The position numbers and the translations under genes were made by a program. The notes under the pieces are model-generated. The model did no database searches. It had not been told where the DNA came from and worked only from the letters and a program-made list of their open reading frames with translations. This document shows, piece by piece, positions 47,960 to 58,720 of a DNA stretch of 62,206 bases. Numbering within the stretch: position 1 is the stretch's first letter; each line of letters begins with the position of its first letter. Location of the stretch: the NCBI RefSeq assembly GCF_025602895.1, contig NW_026516394.1:1-62206 (forward strand), given 5' to 3'. Source of the stretch: Polychytrium aggregatum. Taxonomy: Eukaryota > Chytridiomycota > Chytridiomycetes > Polychytriales.

Positions 47960-50801
47960 ATGAAAGCCTCGTGGTCGTTGGTTGGCTCCACCCTGCTCGC
48001 TGCCTCGTCGGTCTGGGCCGATGGTTCCGCCCGTATCCGTTCGTACTCGGGCAGCAACAACAACCCAGACTCGCCTGCCCTGGGCACCCCCGGCAACCCG
48101 TACCTCAATGTCCTGCCGGCCCAGTTCCCGCAGGGGCTGCCGGATCCCCGCCTGGTCTCCAACGGCGTCCAGACTGGCACCCAGCCCAAACCCACGTTCT
48201 TTGGCTACCAGGACCAGGAGGAGCCTCTCTCGCGTGCCCAAGTCAACCTGTTCGAGACCTGGTTTGGCCAGGTTCGTGTCGAACTTGCAGATCCATGACT
48301 GGGGGAGGGGCGCTGCCCTGGCCAGATCCCACCGCCGATCTGCATGTCACCATCACCGTCTCGTCCATTGCCTGCCTGCTCTCATGGAACTGTCGCTAAC
48401 ATCGATCGCTGCGTTTGGCTCCTCGTTTCCCAGTTCATCAACCACGATCTCGAGGACGATGCACTCACGCCCGGCCGTCCAGGGTCGGTACCCCAACGAC
48501 TGCTTCGATCTCGGTCCTGCTTCTGCGTTGCTTGAGGCTGACCATGTCCACCATATCGCCCGTCTCTGCATTCCAGCTTGATCTCTGTCGCCAACATCTC
48601 CAACGATCCCCTCTTCAAGCCCTCGGCCGACAACCCCTGGAACCCCGGTCACTCTACCAGTCTGTTTTCCTCGTCGTCCGTCACCCGGCTCGTCAACGGC
48701 GTCCCCACCCCCATCAACAACGGCAACAGCTTCCTGGATCTGTCTACCATCGTAAGTCGCCTTGCGGTTGTCTTTGCGGTTGACTATGCGGCTGTCTTCA
48801 CTGACCGGCCTCCATTTGCGGCATCTAACGCTTCCATCCCACCCTCTCCCCCAGTATGGCCTCGACCCCGCCACCAACACCAAGCTCCGTGTTGGCACCG
48901 ATGGCCTGCTCCTGACCGGCAACTACACCGGCGACGGTGGTGCCTACAACCCCCTGGTCGGCAACATCACCACTTACAACCTGGCTCCCTCGACGGCCCA
49001 AACTGGTCTGCTGACCAGCTCGAACGGCGCCATCACCCCTCCTGGCCTGTTCCCGCAGGACATCCAGGTTGGAGGCGACTCGCGCGCCGTCGAGAACGTG
49101 GCCCTGGCTCTGCTGCATTCCTTCTGGATCCGTGAGCACAACAGGTGCGTGCTGGCCATGAGCCGGAATGAGGGTGTGGGAGAGCAGAAGACCCTGGCGG
49201 GGCAGAGACAAGATCTGCGGCCCTTGTTCTAACAGCCTCCTTGTGCCAATCATTCAGCGTCGCCAAGGCAGTCAAGCAGGTCCTGAATGGACGTCTGGTT
49301 TCCGCCAGCGACGAGACCATTTTCCAGATTGCCCGTGCCATCACGATCAGCGAATACCAGGTATGTCTTCGCACTCGCGGCGGGACAGTGCATCACTGGG
49401 TGCCTACCATCCCGCTCGGCCCCTCTCCGGAGCCATGCAATTTCAGGCTCGCCTGCGACGCTCGGCATCCACCGGCTGACCATCATCGACGCTCCGTTTC
49501 CAGTACGTCATCTTCAACGAATACGTTCCCACCATCATCGGCAAGCCTCTTCCGTTCTACAACGGCTACAACAAGAGCGTCGATCCCACGACTTCGAACC
49601 TGTTCGCCGGTGCCATCTATCGCTATGGCCACTCGACCGTCCGCGACTACGACATCGTGGATGTGTGCACCCACCAGCCCATCTACATGTTCAACGCCAC
49701 CAGCACCCTGCCGCAGATCCAAAAGTCGTTCTTTGGCACCAAGGTCAACGTGACCGATGGCATGATCGCCACCCGCTTCCCCTTTGGCGGCCAGATCGTT
49801 GTCCTTGGCTCGGGCCGCGACGTCATGGTAAGTGCGGCCACAGTGTCGGTGGGCGGAACATACGCCTGTCCATCCAGCATCCGGACGGCACTCGTTCCTG
49901 AGTGATCATGCGGAACAGAGCGACGATTCTCTGGGACTCACTGATACTATCCCCTTTCCACCCTTCCCCACCACAACGTTGTGGCAAACAGACCCCTGCC
50001 GCTAGATACCTGGCGCTTGCTTCCGGCTCGAGTGGCGACGGCTTTGCCAACATCTTCTCCTCTCTGATCCTGTCTCGTCAGGCCGGTATGTAGCCGACAG
50101 CTGCCAGCTTTGGATCGCGCACATGTGTGCTCTGCCTGCAAGTCACTGCCGGCTTTGCGCCTGCTCATGCTCCGCCGACTATCACTGCCACAGAAACCGA
50201 CACCATCATCCACAATGCCCTTCGAAACTCGATCGCTCTGGACCTGTTCAGCACCGACATCCTTCGCAGCCGTCTCGACGGCCTCCCCAGCTACACTGCT
50301 GTTCGCGCTCGCTATGGCCCCTCGGATCTCCTTACGGCCCCCGAGTGCGTCAAATCGATCTCGTCGGTTGCCTGCTTCCAGCTCATTACGCCCTCAAACC
50401 CCTCCCTTGCCCAGTCCCTGCAGTCTCTGTACACCAACGTCACCAGCATCGATGCCCTCGTCGGAGCTCTTGCCGAGGAGCGTGGCCCCAACACCGACCT
50501 TCCTCTCACCATCGCCAACTATCTGGCCGAAGAGTTTGTACGCAAGAGAGATGGCGATCGTTTCTACACCCCCATCGACCAGCTCTTGCCCACCTTGGCG
50601 GACATCATCTCTGGCGAGTTCGGCATTGCCGATGGAGCCGGCATTGCGGACGAGATCTCGTCTGCCCTGGACCTCTACAGCACCTCGATGTCCAACATCA
50701 TTGGCCGAAACCTTGGTCTGTACGGCCTCCCCAACAACGTCTTCAAGGTTCCCAAGTATGCCAGCGTCGTCCCTTTCTACTCCGCCTGCCCGGCCAACTA
50801 A
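47960..50801 (+). CDS. Secreted animal-type haem peroxidase
   Basis: Member of the animal haem (peroxidasin/cyclooxygenase superfamily) peroxidases. The N-terminal signal peptide MKASWSLVGSTLLAASSVWA predicts secretion. Landmarks: TWFGQ joined by an intron to FINHDLED, corresponding to GQF-x-DHD with distal Gln and His kept; SRAVENVALALLHSFWIREH, the REHN box with the distal Arg; YVIFNEYVPTIIG; IYRYGHSTV with the proximal His; FPFGGQIVVLG; and RSRLDGLPSYTAVRARYG, the R-S-R-D-H-G-L-P box in altered form (Leu-Asp for Asp-His). The last exon runs to VVPFYSACPAN*. Exons from about 47960-48273, 48435, 48575-48752, 48853-49143, 49257-49360, 49500-49828, 49990-50093 and 50140-50801; some joins are unverified. 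Haem ligands are intact, so catalysis is plausible; the substrate is unknown. Confidence 0.8.
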
Positions 50802-50981
50802 TTGTCCCGCTCCATCTTTCACCTCTCAAAGCTCCCATGAATACGCGTGGGTCGCGATGGCCTCTACTCCCGTCTGTTTCCTTCTCGAGATTTGCTTGTT
50901 TCTCGAATCTATTTTCCCTCTCCTGGTTCGCTTGATGCATTTTTATATGACTTTGAAACCACCAGGAGTGCACTTTGCACT
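50802..50981. other. Peroxidase 3' flank
   Basis: 180 bp without coding signal, ending at relic D. Confidence 0.4.
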
Positions 50982-51247
50982 TGAACGAACGGGACACTGC
51001 CCATTCTATGAACATGTAGTATGTGATGAGCTTGCGTCAAGCAATGCCATAAGAAATAGAACAGATCACCTCCGAGCGAAGACCACCAGTCGCTCTCCGG
51101 TCTCCACAATCGACATGTACACTGGTCTCGGAGTGCCGGTGGCGAATGGTGCTCTTGGACACACTGGCGAATGGTCACGGCCAGCGCGCGATGGTATTGG
51201 GAAACAAACTATTCGGTCAACGATCAAAATCACGGGTGACCCGTTTA
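50982..51247 (-). mobile_element. Relic D: deletion derivative joining both ends of the Fanzor/Tc1 element
   Basis: About 265 bp. The left part (51010-51130) matches 58645-58765 of the full element: shared words include TGAACATGTAGTATGTG, GCTTGCGTCAAGCAA and AACAGATCAC, covering the Fanzor stop codon and 3' flank. The right part (51165-51247) matches the transposase-side end: TGGCGAATGGTCA then GGCCAGCGCGCGAT, finishing GGGTGACCCGTTTA against GGGTGTCCCGTTTTTA. The ends are imperfect inverted repeats (GAACGGGACA / TGACCCGTTT). The interior, with most of Fanzor and the transposase, is missing. Confidence 0.85.
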
Positions 51248-51535
51248 TGAGTTGGATTGACTGTAGTTCGGGTCCTGCACACACACATACCCGTCATCAG
51301 TGCCGCCCCAGGACGATCACTGTTATGGAGGAGCACTCATGGATGCGTATTCCCCGTTTCGCTCCGAACATGCTGTATTCACAGTTTTTGCCCAGGATCG
51401 ACGCAGCGATCACGACGGTACTGATCGACCGGTGACATATTTTGCTTCTCCATTTCACTTGGCCCACTCTGGTTGAGTTCCTTGTTCTTTGATTTGCCAT
51501 TTTGGCTTTTGGCTCTTGCGACACACCGAATAAAC

Positions 51536-54500
51536 TCAAGCCGAATAGGGCTGCGTACGCAGGGGTTGGCGTGGATCAGTGGCCTCAGACGGGCGGGTTG
51601 TGGGCGACTTGCCATGGGCACCGACAGTGGTTGTGGTTGTGGTGCCCGACTCGGGCTTCCAGGTGCTTGCCGACGCCGAGCCCTTGCGTTGATTCTGCTC
51701 CTCGGAGGCTCCCCAAAGCTTCGATCCCAGGACAAAAACGGTGGTGCCCATGGTTGCCGAGACGTTCATCAACGATCGGAGAGTAAAGAGGCCGCTCGGA
51801 TCCGAGAAGGAGTAGTTGAGGGGATACAAAACCACAACAACTTGCACCCAGAAGGAGATCTGCGGATGCACCAGGAGTCACGGTGAGTATGGAGGTTTAC
51901 CGTGCCCTGAATGTTCCCATATTGGGAAAAGTGGGCATGGAGTTGTTTGATATGGCTTTGTCGGGTCGCCACAAACGGCACCAGAGCGAACGCCGCTGCT
52001 CGAGGCAGTACATCCGTTCATGACTCCGGGTGGAAGGTGTGAATCAAGATGGTAATACCCCCCCCCATTGAGCGACATCACAATCTTGCCGCCGGCCTCA
52101 CATCATGATGTGCACGGTTAGCCGCTCTGCACTCACACAGAGTCGGTAGTTCTGGACGAACGGCAAGAGACTGCTCAAGCGGGGGTCGACTGGAGCAGGC
52201 GGCGGTTGTGCCGTTCTTACCGAGGATCTCAGGTTTTTCTCTTCGTTGAACTGCGACGGGACATTTCGAGTTGAGTGCCCGATCCAGAAGCTGGTCAGTA
52301 GGATCGCCATGAATATAAAGAAGATCGAGATCGGGAATGGATCAAAGCTCAGCGTGGTGGAACTTTTGCAGAGCCCAGACGACTCGATGCTGTTCCCGAA
52401 CGAATCGGTGTTGATGATGGTTCGGATCCACTCCAGGGGCGCCGTAAAGTTCCAAACGAGAATAATGCCCTGGTGTTGCGGTTGTCCCGTGTGTCAAAGG
52501 CGTTGCGGGCAGGGGTTGGAAGTGTGTCGTGACGAAATCCATGGTGTCAGTTCGAGCATGCATCCAGGCGAGCATGTATCAATGCGGATACACTCCAGCA
52601 GCATCAGCTTGTACCCTTGCAGTCCATCAAGCCCATCCAGCCATCCAACCACAAACCCATCGACACATCCAACCACAAACCCATCCACACGAACATTCGG
52701 GCACCCGCCCGCCAACACATACCAACGACACCAGCATCGGAGCAGCCATCGTGAAGAAGAGTTCGTGCGGCCTGAAGCTGATGATCTCGGCCTTGGGGTT
52801 CTTGAAGATGCGATAGATGCGCCACATCTTGATGAGCAGTGCGCCAAACATCAGCATCATCGGCAGGACAATCACATATGGCGTCGCCATGCAGGCGGCG
52901 TTGAGCGTATTGGCGTCCTGGATGACATTGTCATCCATGCCCATCAGATAATTGCCACACAGGGCGATGCTGGCGCTGAAGCCCATCAGCACCAGAAACG
53001 TCGGCGACCCGCCCTTGATTTGGGGCTGTTCACGGTTGAGGATGATGAGGAGGGTGATGCCAAGGGTGATAACCTGGCTGAGGGCCGTGATCAAGAATAT
53101 AACGATTCGTAGACCCATCGAGATCAGGTGGCGATTCTCGTAGGGAAAGACGGGGTTGAACTGGCCCATGGGCACGATGCCCTGGAAGTACGTGTTCAGC
53201 GTGTTGGTGAAGGTGAAGTTCAGGCAGTCGTTGGGACCGATGATGGTGTTGCCGTTGACCTGTGAGTCCCAAATCGGCACGACAAGGGTTGTAAGCACAC
53301 GGGCAAGTTGACTCGTCGCTGTGGACGGTGCGGGAGCTGCAGACCTTCTATCCCGAGCAGACTGCTGGCAACAACTCATGCGACACTCCATTGTCACTCA
53401 TCTGCACTACTGCCGCCAGCTTATCTCTGGGTGTTTGGGTCGTGCTGTAACACTTACATCATAAATGGGACCGCAGTACCGGGAGTTGTCCGGGAGCGAC
53501 TTGAGACGGGCAACTTCGGCCTGAATGGCTGCCACCTGATTGACGTCGAACCAGCCAGAGATCCCGGTGATGTAAGTAAGGCCGCTGAGCAGGCCAGAGT
53601 TGACCATGGCGGTGTCACTGAGCGGCACGCCGTCGATGTAGTTCTGAACAAATGGTCCAAAGATCGTGATCCAGTCAAAGGAAGCTGTCGCCAGAACGCG
53701 GTTGCCATAGTCGCCGCTGGGATCGGTGTTTGCGGCAGCGATGTAGGATCCATTTGAGGCTGCATAGGTCGCCGGGGGCGTGAGCGGGCGATTGGGCACA
53801 AATCAGCAAAGCTCCATTATCGTTTTGCAGGATGGTGTCACGGAATTGTGTCCATACTCACTGAAGACAGCAACAGGAATGACCGTGTCGGTCTGGTATC
53901 CAAGGACCTTGACGCCGTCGGCCAAGAACTGCTGCGAGACTAGATGTAAGGCGTGTGTGAGCTAAGTGCATCGCAAATGAGTGGCCGAAGGATTGCGTGC
54001 CCACCTTGGGTTTCGGCAAATGGATAGTAGAATGTGCCGATGCTTCGGGTGATCATTTTCGCTCCAGGAATGGCCTTCTGCAGACCCAAGAGAAACATAT
54101 TGGCGTGGATCATCGTTCTTGGGATCTCCATTGGAAGTAGATACCCAATTGGGATGTTGCCATTTGCGAAGCTGACGTCCGACCGGCTCTTGGCAAACAG
54201 ACCAGCGGCGTATCCAGTCAAGTACTTTGCTTCCTCCTGGCGCAAGGAGTACCAGCGCGTGTTGGCCGGGATGGGGTTGATGTTGGAGGTCGTCCAGGTG
54301 AGAACCTTGAGGCTGGGAAAGTTCTGGGTCAAGGTCACGGTGAGATTGAGCTGCTGGGAAATGGTCACTCCCAGGATGGCAATGTCGATGGAGTTTTGTT
54401 GGATAGTGTCGTGAATGAGCTGGTAGTTGGTGTTGAAGCCAATGTTGAAGAGCGTGTAGATGGATATAGAGCTTCCGAACTGAATCTTGAGGTTATTGAG

Positions 54501-55893
54501 TCCAACGTTGAGCGAGTGTCCGAAACCAGAGTCTGCGAGGTGCAGCATGGCAGTTCGCTCGGGTTAGTGTCGTAGCCGGACCGCGAGTGCTATCGCAAAC
54601 GGGCAGAGTAGGGTGTTGAATCAACGGCAGCTATGGGTGGGCTCGCAAATGGGACTGCACCTGTTGGCGGACTCGAGCAAGTCAGCAGGATGTTGATCGG
54701 TGGGCGATCTACAAGCATCGTGGATGTGGCGAGTTGTCAGTGGCATGGCAAGCACAAGCAATATGAGTAAAACTACCGACGCCATTTGTAGCGACATCCA
54801 CGGCCGATACCGATCCAGATACCGAGGATCTGGTCGAATGTGTCGGTGTGCACCATCGCTGCGGATGAGGCTCGATGGACATACATGTGAGAGTGTAGAC
54901 GAGGCTCAGGTCGTGGAAGGTCTGCTTTCCGTCAAAGGATATGAGGGCCTTGGCCTGCTGCCCCAGAGACACCTGTGCGATGCCAGCGTCGGTGAAGCCT
55001 GTGAGGGTGTTGCCACTGAGCTGGGCAGCAATGTCGTAGTAGCTGGAGGCATTGGCCACGCTGACGATGCGAATGGCGGGCGATACGTTGGCCAAGGCGA
55101 GCAGATTGTTGGGCATAGCGGGAAGGGCAATGATGACTGTGTTTCCGCCGTTGGCAAGCAGTGAGCGAGCGTTGATGCCTTGGCCCTGGGTGGAGGCTGT
55201 AACGGCTCCGCTGAGACGCGAGGCTGTCGAGTGTATCGGGGCGATTGTGAGTATGAGCATAGGAACGGAGCTCAACAGCTCGTGACTGCAAAATTACGAC
55301 GTGCGATGGTGTGCACCGCTGGCTTATAGCGGCGCCTGCGGTGGAACAGTGTCATAGCGTGTGATCGCATGCAACTGACAAAGATCCCCACGGAGATGCC
55401 AGCAGCAGAGTGGCTGCGGTGTGTGCGAACAGATTCAGGTGCCTGGGTATCAGCAAACCCAGATGCCCGAACAAGGCAGCGAGATGGAAAACTCACGATC
55501 GTAAACCAGCAGAGAGTCGACGACACCCGCGCTCACGGTAAAGCCGTCCGTGACATTGAAAACGCAGGCGCCTTCGTCCATCGCGGGGCTCTGGAAGACA
55601 ACGGCGGTGGTGTTGACGTTGCCGCCAGTGCTTGCGGAGCTGAATGTGGCCGTTGCGATGGAGCTCCGGCCCGTGGTAGGGTTCCAGACGGCGACGCGGT
55701 AGGTTCTCGAGGGATGATAGTAGCCAGCGAGGGTGAGGCTGATGGTTGTGCCGCCGGCAATGGGGAAGATATTGGGCGAGGCAGAGAGGACAGAGAATGC
55801 AGCTGCATATGCAGCCAGGGCCAGGACGAGCAGGCACTTGGCCAGCAGCCGGCCAGTCGAAACAACGGACAGCATTGTCGCGACAGGCATCAT
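51536..55893 (-). CDS. Class C G-protein-coupled receptor with TIG-like and Bmp-like ectodomains
   Basis: Multi-exon receptor. The start MMPVATMLSVVSTGRLL leads into a signal peptide (LLVLALAAYAAAF). An IPT/TIG-like fold follows (VLSASPNIFPIAGGTTISLT), then an unassigned alpha/beta segment near 55280-54870. A periplasmic-binding-protein region resembling bacterial Bmp lipoproteins spans about 54548-53410 (DSGFGHSLNVGLNNL, RQEEAKYLTGYAAGLFAKS, IGYLLPMEIPRTMI, ASFDWITIFGPFVQNYIDG). The 7TM_3 domain follows: ENRHLISMGLRIVIFLITAL, PTFLVLMGFSASIALCGNYL, TPYVIVLPMMLMFGALLIKM, FRPHELFFTMAAPMLVSLV, a glycosylatable loop with WNFTAPLEWIRTI, FPISIFFIFMAILLTSFWIG, and PSGLFTLRSLMNVSATMGTT before a Ser/Thr-rich tail. 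This is the GABA-B/glutamate-receptor-type membrane domain. Probable extracellular small-molecule sensing; the ligand is unknown. Exon joins are approximate. Confidence 0.8.
52640..52690 (+). repeat. 24-bp imperfect tandem repeat in a GPCR intron
   Basis: AACCACAAACCCATC units recur with a 24-bp period, inside an intron between 7TM exons. Confidence 0.7.
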
Positions 55894-56528
55894 CGACACC
55901 ATCGACGTCGCGCAAGGCCGAGTATCGATGTTGGGGTGGAAAGGGCGATGCGGCCAAGTCGAGGGATTTGTACTGCGGCGGTTTCTGTCCAAAGCCATCG
56001 ACACATGCGACACTGGATCACGAGCAGGCTGGTGGGTGATGTCAGGCTGGCAAAACGAGCTGCGTGCTGGGCCAGAGCAACCATCTGCCGGGCCTGCAGT
56101 GGATGCATTGGATTCAGTGATGCAGTGGACATTGGATGCATGTCATGCTTATGAACAGCAAAGTCTGCCCAGGACGTGTGAGTGCGAAAGCAGTGCGAAT
56201 GGCGCTGATTGGGAGTCCTCAGCACTGATTGAGAGAGCCGTCAGCGCTGATTGTTGTCCGTGGGATCACGCCCGGGTATCTACGTCTGGATCCTTATCCC
56301 ATCGCTGCAGACAGAGTGTGGCGAGCGGGGCTCGTGGAGACAGATTCGCAGAATCCAGGGGGACATCGCGATCTGGCCCGTGGGAACTGATGCCCGGCCG
56401 GGCTGCGCTTTTTTTTGTTGGCCAAGCCGATCCGACAACCGCCGCCATCCCCCTCGTCCTTGCTTGATCGCTACCACGCCAATCCCTCACTTGCCCTCCC
56501 CCTCCCCGACGGCATCCATCCGTCGACA
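55894..56528. other. GPCR/RPC6 divergent intergenic region
   Basis: 635 bp between two divergent starts. Repeats of GCGCTGATTG near 56206-56248 and a T run near 56411; no gene. Confidence 0.5.
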
Positions 56529-58558
56529 ATGCCGCCAAAGAAACCCGTCGCCCCCAAGATCGAGACTCTCACAGAAAATGAGGAGATTCTGCTGGAGACC
56601 CTGCGGTCTGAGCCTCGGGTGCGCCTTCGCTCTCGCCAACGCTCCTATTCAGCACCCAACCGGCGGACAAGGCGACAGCGACGCATTCGATCGGCTCTGG
56701 ATACTCACAGTCCATCAATATCCATTCTATGTAGGGCATGACCACCTCCCAGCTGCTGAGCAAGCTGGGCGACGAATGGAACCAGGAGATCCTCGTCGTC
56801 CAGATGAACCAGCTGTCTTCCAAGAAATATGTCGACTTGATGAGCATCGGGAAAGAAACGGGCTTCAAGGCCCGGAACGATGACGAGATCTCAAAGTGAG
56901 TCGTTGTTCTTGAGGATTGAAGTGGTGGGGTGCTGTCTTGTTGGACGACATTCGCTGCGAGCTGAGATCAAAGCGACATGGCTGCACGAACCGAATACGA
57001 TCGGGGTCATGTCCACTCATCGGACATTGTGATCGGAGAGGCAGTCCAAAAACGAAGCGATTTCATCGATCCGCACGCCATGGATAGCTATCCGGTCCCG
57101 GATGACCGATGGCACAGCCGCTACAGGAGTACAGATGGACACACCGGCCGAGACAATCCTCGGATACAGCTAATCCGACGCCGCCTGGACTTGCTGCCGA
57201 CCACCCAGACTAACAGGAATGGATCAACAAGAGTATATCGTTTACAATCTCATCAAGGGCGTGGGCGACAAAGGTAATTTCGAGCGAGCGGTTCGACCTG
57301 GTACATGGCACAGGCCTGCTGCCTCGTCCCGCATAACACAGACGATAGATGCGAGCCTCATCCGGCCTGACGTTGATGTGCAATGTGCTGCCGATGCCCT
57401 GGGATAGAGCAGAGCGCATTCCATGCACGCTGCGGATAGGACGATCGTGTGGATCATTGTGCTGCCCATAGATTATGGAGATGATGACGGGCACGCATCG
57501 CCTCACGATCGCATCACAATCGCTGCCAACATTCGCGTCCGGCCGTGCTGTGGCCTGCATAGGCGAGTTGTCTGAGTCATCACCGATTCTGCGCACCAGG
57601 AATATGGATCAAGGATATTGAACGCAAGTCCAAGGTGCACACCCAGCATCTTCAGGCCATCATCAAGAGTCTCGAGCGGCGGCAGATGATCAAAAACGTC
57701 AAATCCATCAAAGTAGGCATCTGGCGATTCGAGCGATGTGCGATCACGATTCGCTCAACCGAACGCGGGTGTATCGTGGCAGCCTGGAGCCATTGGAATG
57801 CGTCGGAACTGACATCTTCATTGGATCGCTCGGCACAGTACCCCACCCGGAAGACATATATGCTGTATGAGCTCGAAGCATCGTCAGAAGTCACTGGCGG
57901 ACTGTGGTACACCGACCAGGAATACGATGAAGAGTTTGTGGAGGCGATCAGCCAGCAGTGCTACAAAATGATTCTGTCCAAGGTTTGTCATTTTTTGCTC
58001 TCATGCACCCGAGCGATATGCACATGATGAAACGAACGTTCCGATCCACTCGCCAGATCGCTAACTGTCACTCTGGATCCGAATCGCATCTGCCACCAGA
58101 GCTTCCCACACGACCCGGATGCCATTTTTCCAGCTGATCATAACGGATACGTGACCGCAACGGATATTCTGACCTTTATCAAGAGAACCAAACTCGTCAC
58201 GGTCGAGCTGGGTCGGGGCGACATACAACAGATCCTCGATCGGCTGCTGTATGACGGCAAGATCACGAAGCGGACACGGGTTGCTGGAGAAGGAAGCGCC
58301 ATGAGAGGAATCAAGTACGACACCCTCTCTGGCGGCGACGGCAGTGGCGGCGACGATGGCGAAGAGGTCATCGGGCACGTTTACGACGACGACGACGAGG
58401 ATTTGATCATGTACAAGGCCGAGAGGGACATTCGAGGCGGACAAAGCGCCTGGGCCGATTTCCCGTGCGGCAAGTGTCCTGTCATCGAGCATTGCTCCGA
58501 GGACAGCCAGGTGTCGCCCTCGAGCTGCAGCTACTACAAAAAGTGGCTGCAATTCTGA
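56529..58558 (+). CDS. RPC6: RNA polymerase III subunit RPC6 (RPC34/POLR3F)
   Basis: Winged-helix subunit of the RPC3-RPC6-RPC7 initiation subcomplex of RNA polymerase III. The start MPPKKPVAPKIETLTENEEI is cut at 56618 by a GT donor. Next exons: MTTSQLLSKLGDEWNQEILV, VVQMNQLSSKKYVDLM (WH1), NKEYIVYNLIKGVGDKG joined to IWIKDIERKSKVHTQHLQAI (WH2), SLERRQMIKNVKSIK, RKTYMLYELEASSEVTGGLW, YTDQEYDEEFVEAISQQCYK, VTATDILTFIKRTKLVTVEL (WH3), and a C-terminal Cys cluster CGKCPVIEHCSEDSQVSPSS-C that corresponds to the 4Fe-4S site of POLR3F; all four Cys are present. An acidic low-complexity loop (GGDGSGGDD, DDDDED) is inserted before it. Complete to the stop; about six exons. The mobile element begins some 40 bp after the stop codon. 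Confidence 0.93.
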
Positions 58559-58599
58559 GTGCCTCTTGCGCCTTTGGTCCAAAGTAAATCTGGAGCCAA

Positions 58600-58720
58600 C
58601 ATACACTTTATTCAGAAAAAAATGGGACAATATAGCCGTTTCCATGAACATGTAGTATGTGCTGTGCTTGCGTCAAGCAAAGCCACAAGAAATAAAACAG
58701 ATCACTTTGGCAGCCTCCGA
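58600..58720 (-). ncRNA. Conserved Fanzor 3' flank, candidate guide-RNA (omega-RNA) region
   Basis: The last Fanzor codons and the segment between the Fanzor stop (58673) and the left border are kept almost unchanged in relic D (51010-51070), although coding capacity there is gone. In TnpB and Fanzor systems the guide RNA is made from this part of the element, overlapping or following the 3' end of the gene up to the border. The role here is inferred from position and conservation only; no RNA structure was computed. The same sequence might instead be kept as a transposase-binding end. Confidence 0.3.

Noticed and set aside
47111..47960. Overlapping minus-strand frames of about 275 codons
   Set aside because: Two frames are open at once over GC-rich intergenic DNA with no recognisable domain, typical of chance.
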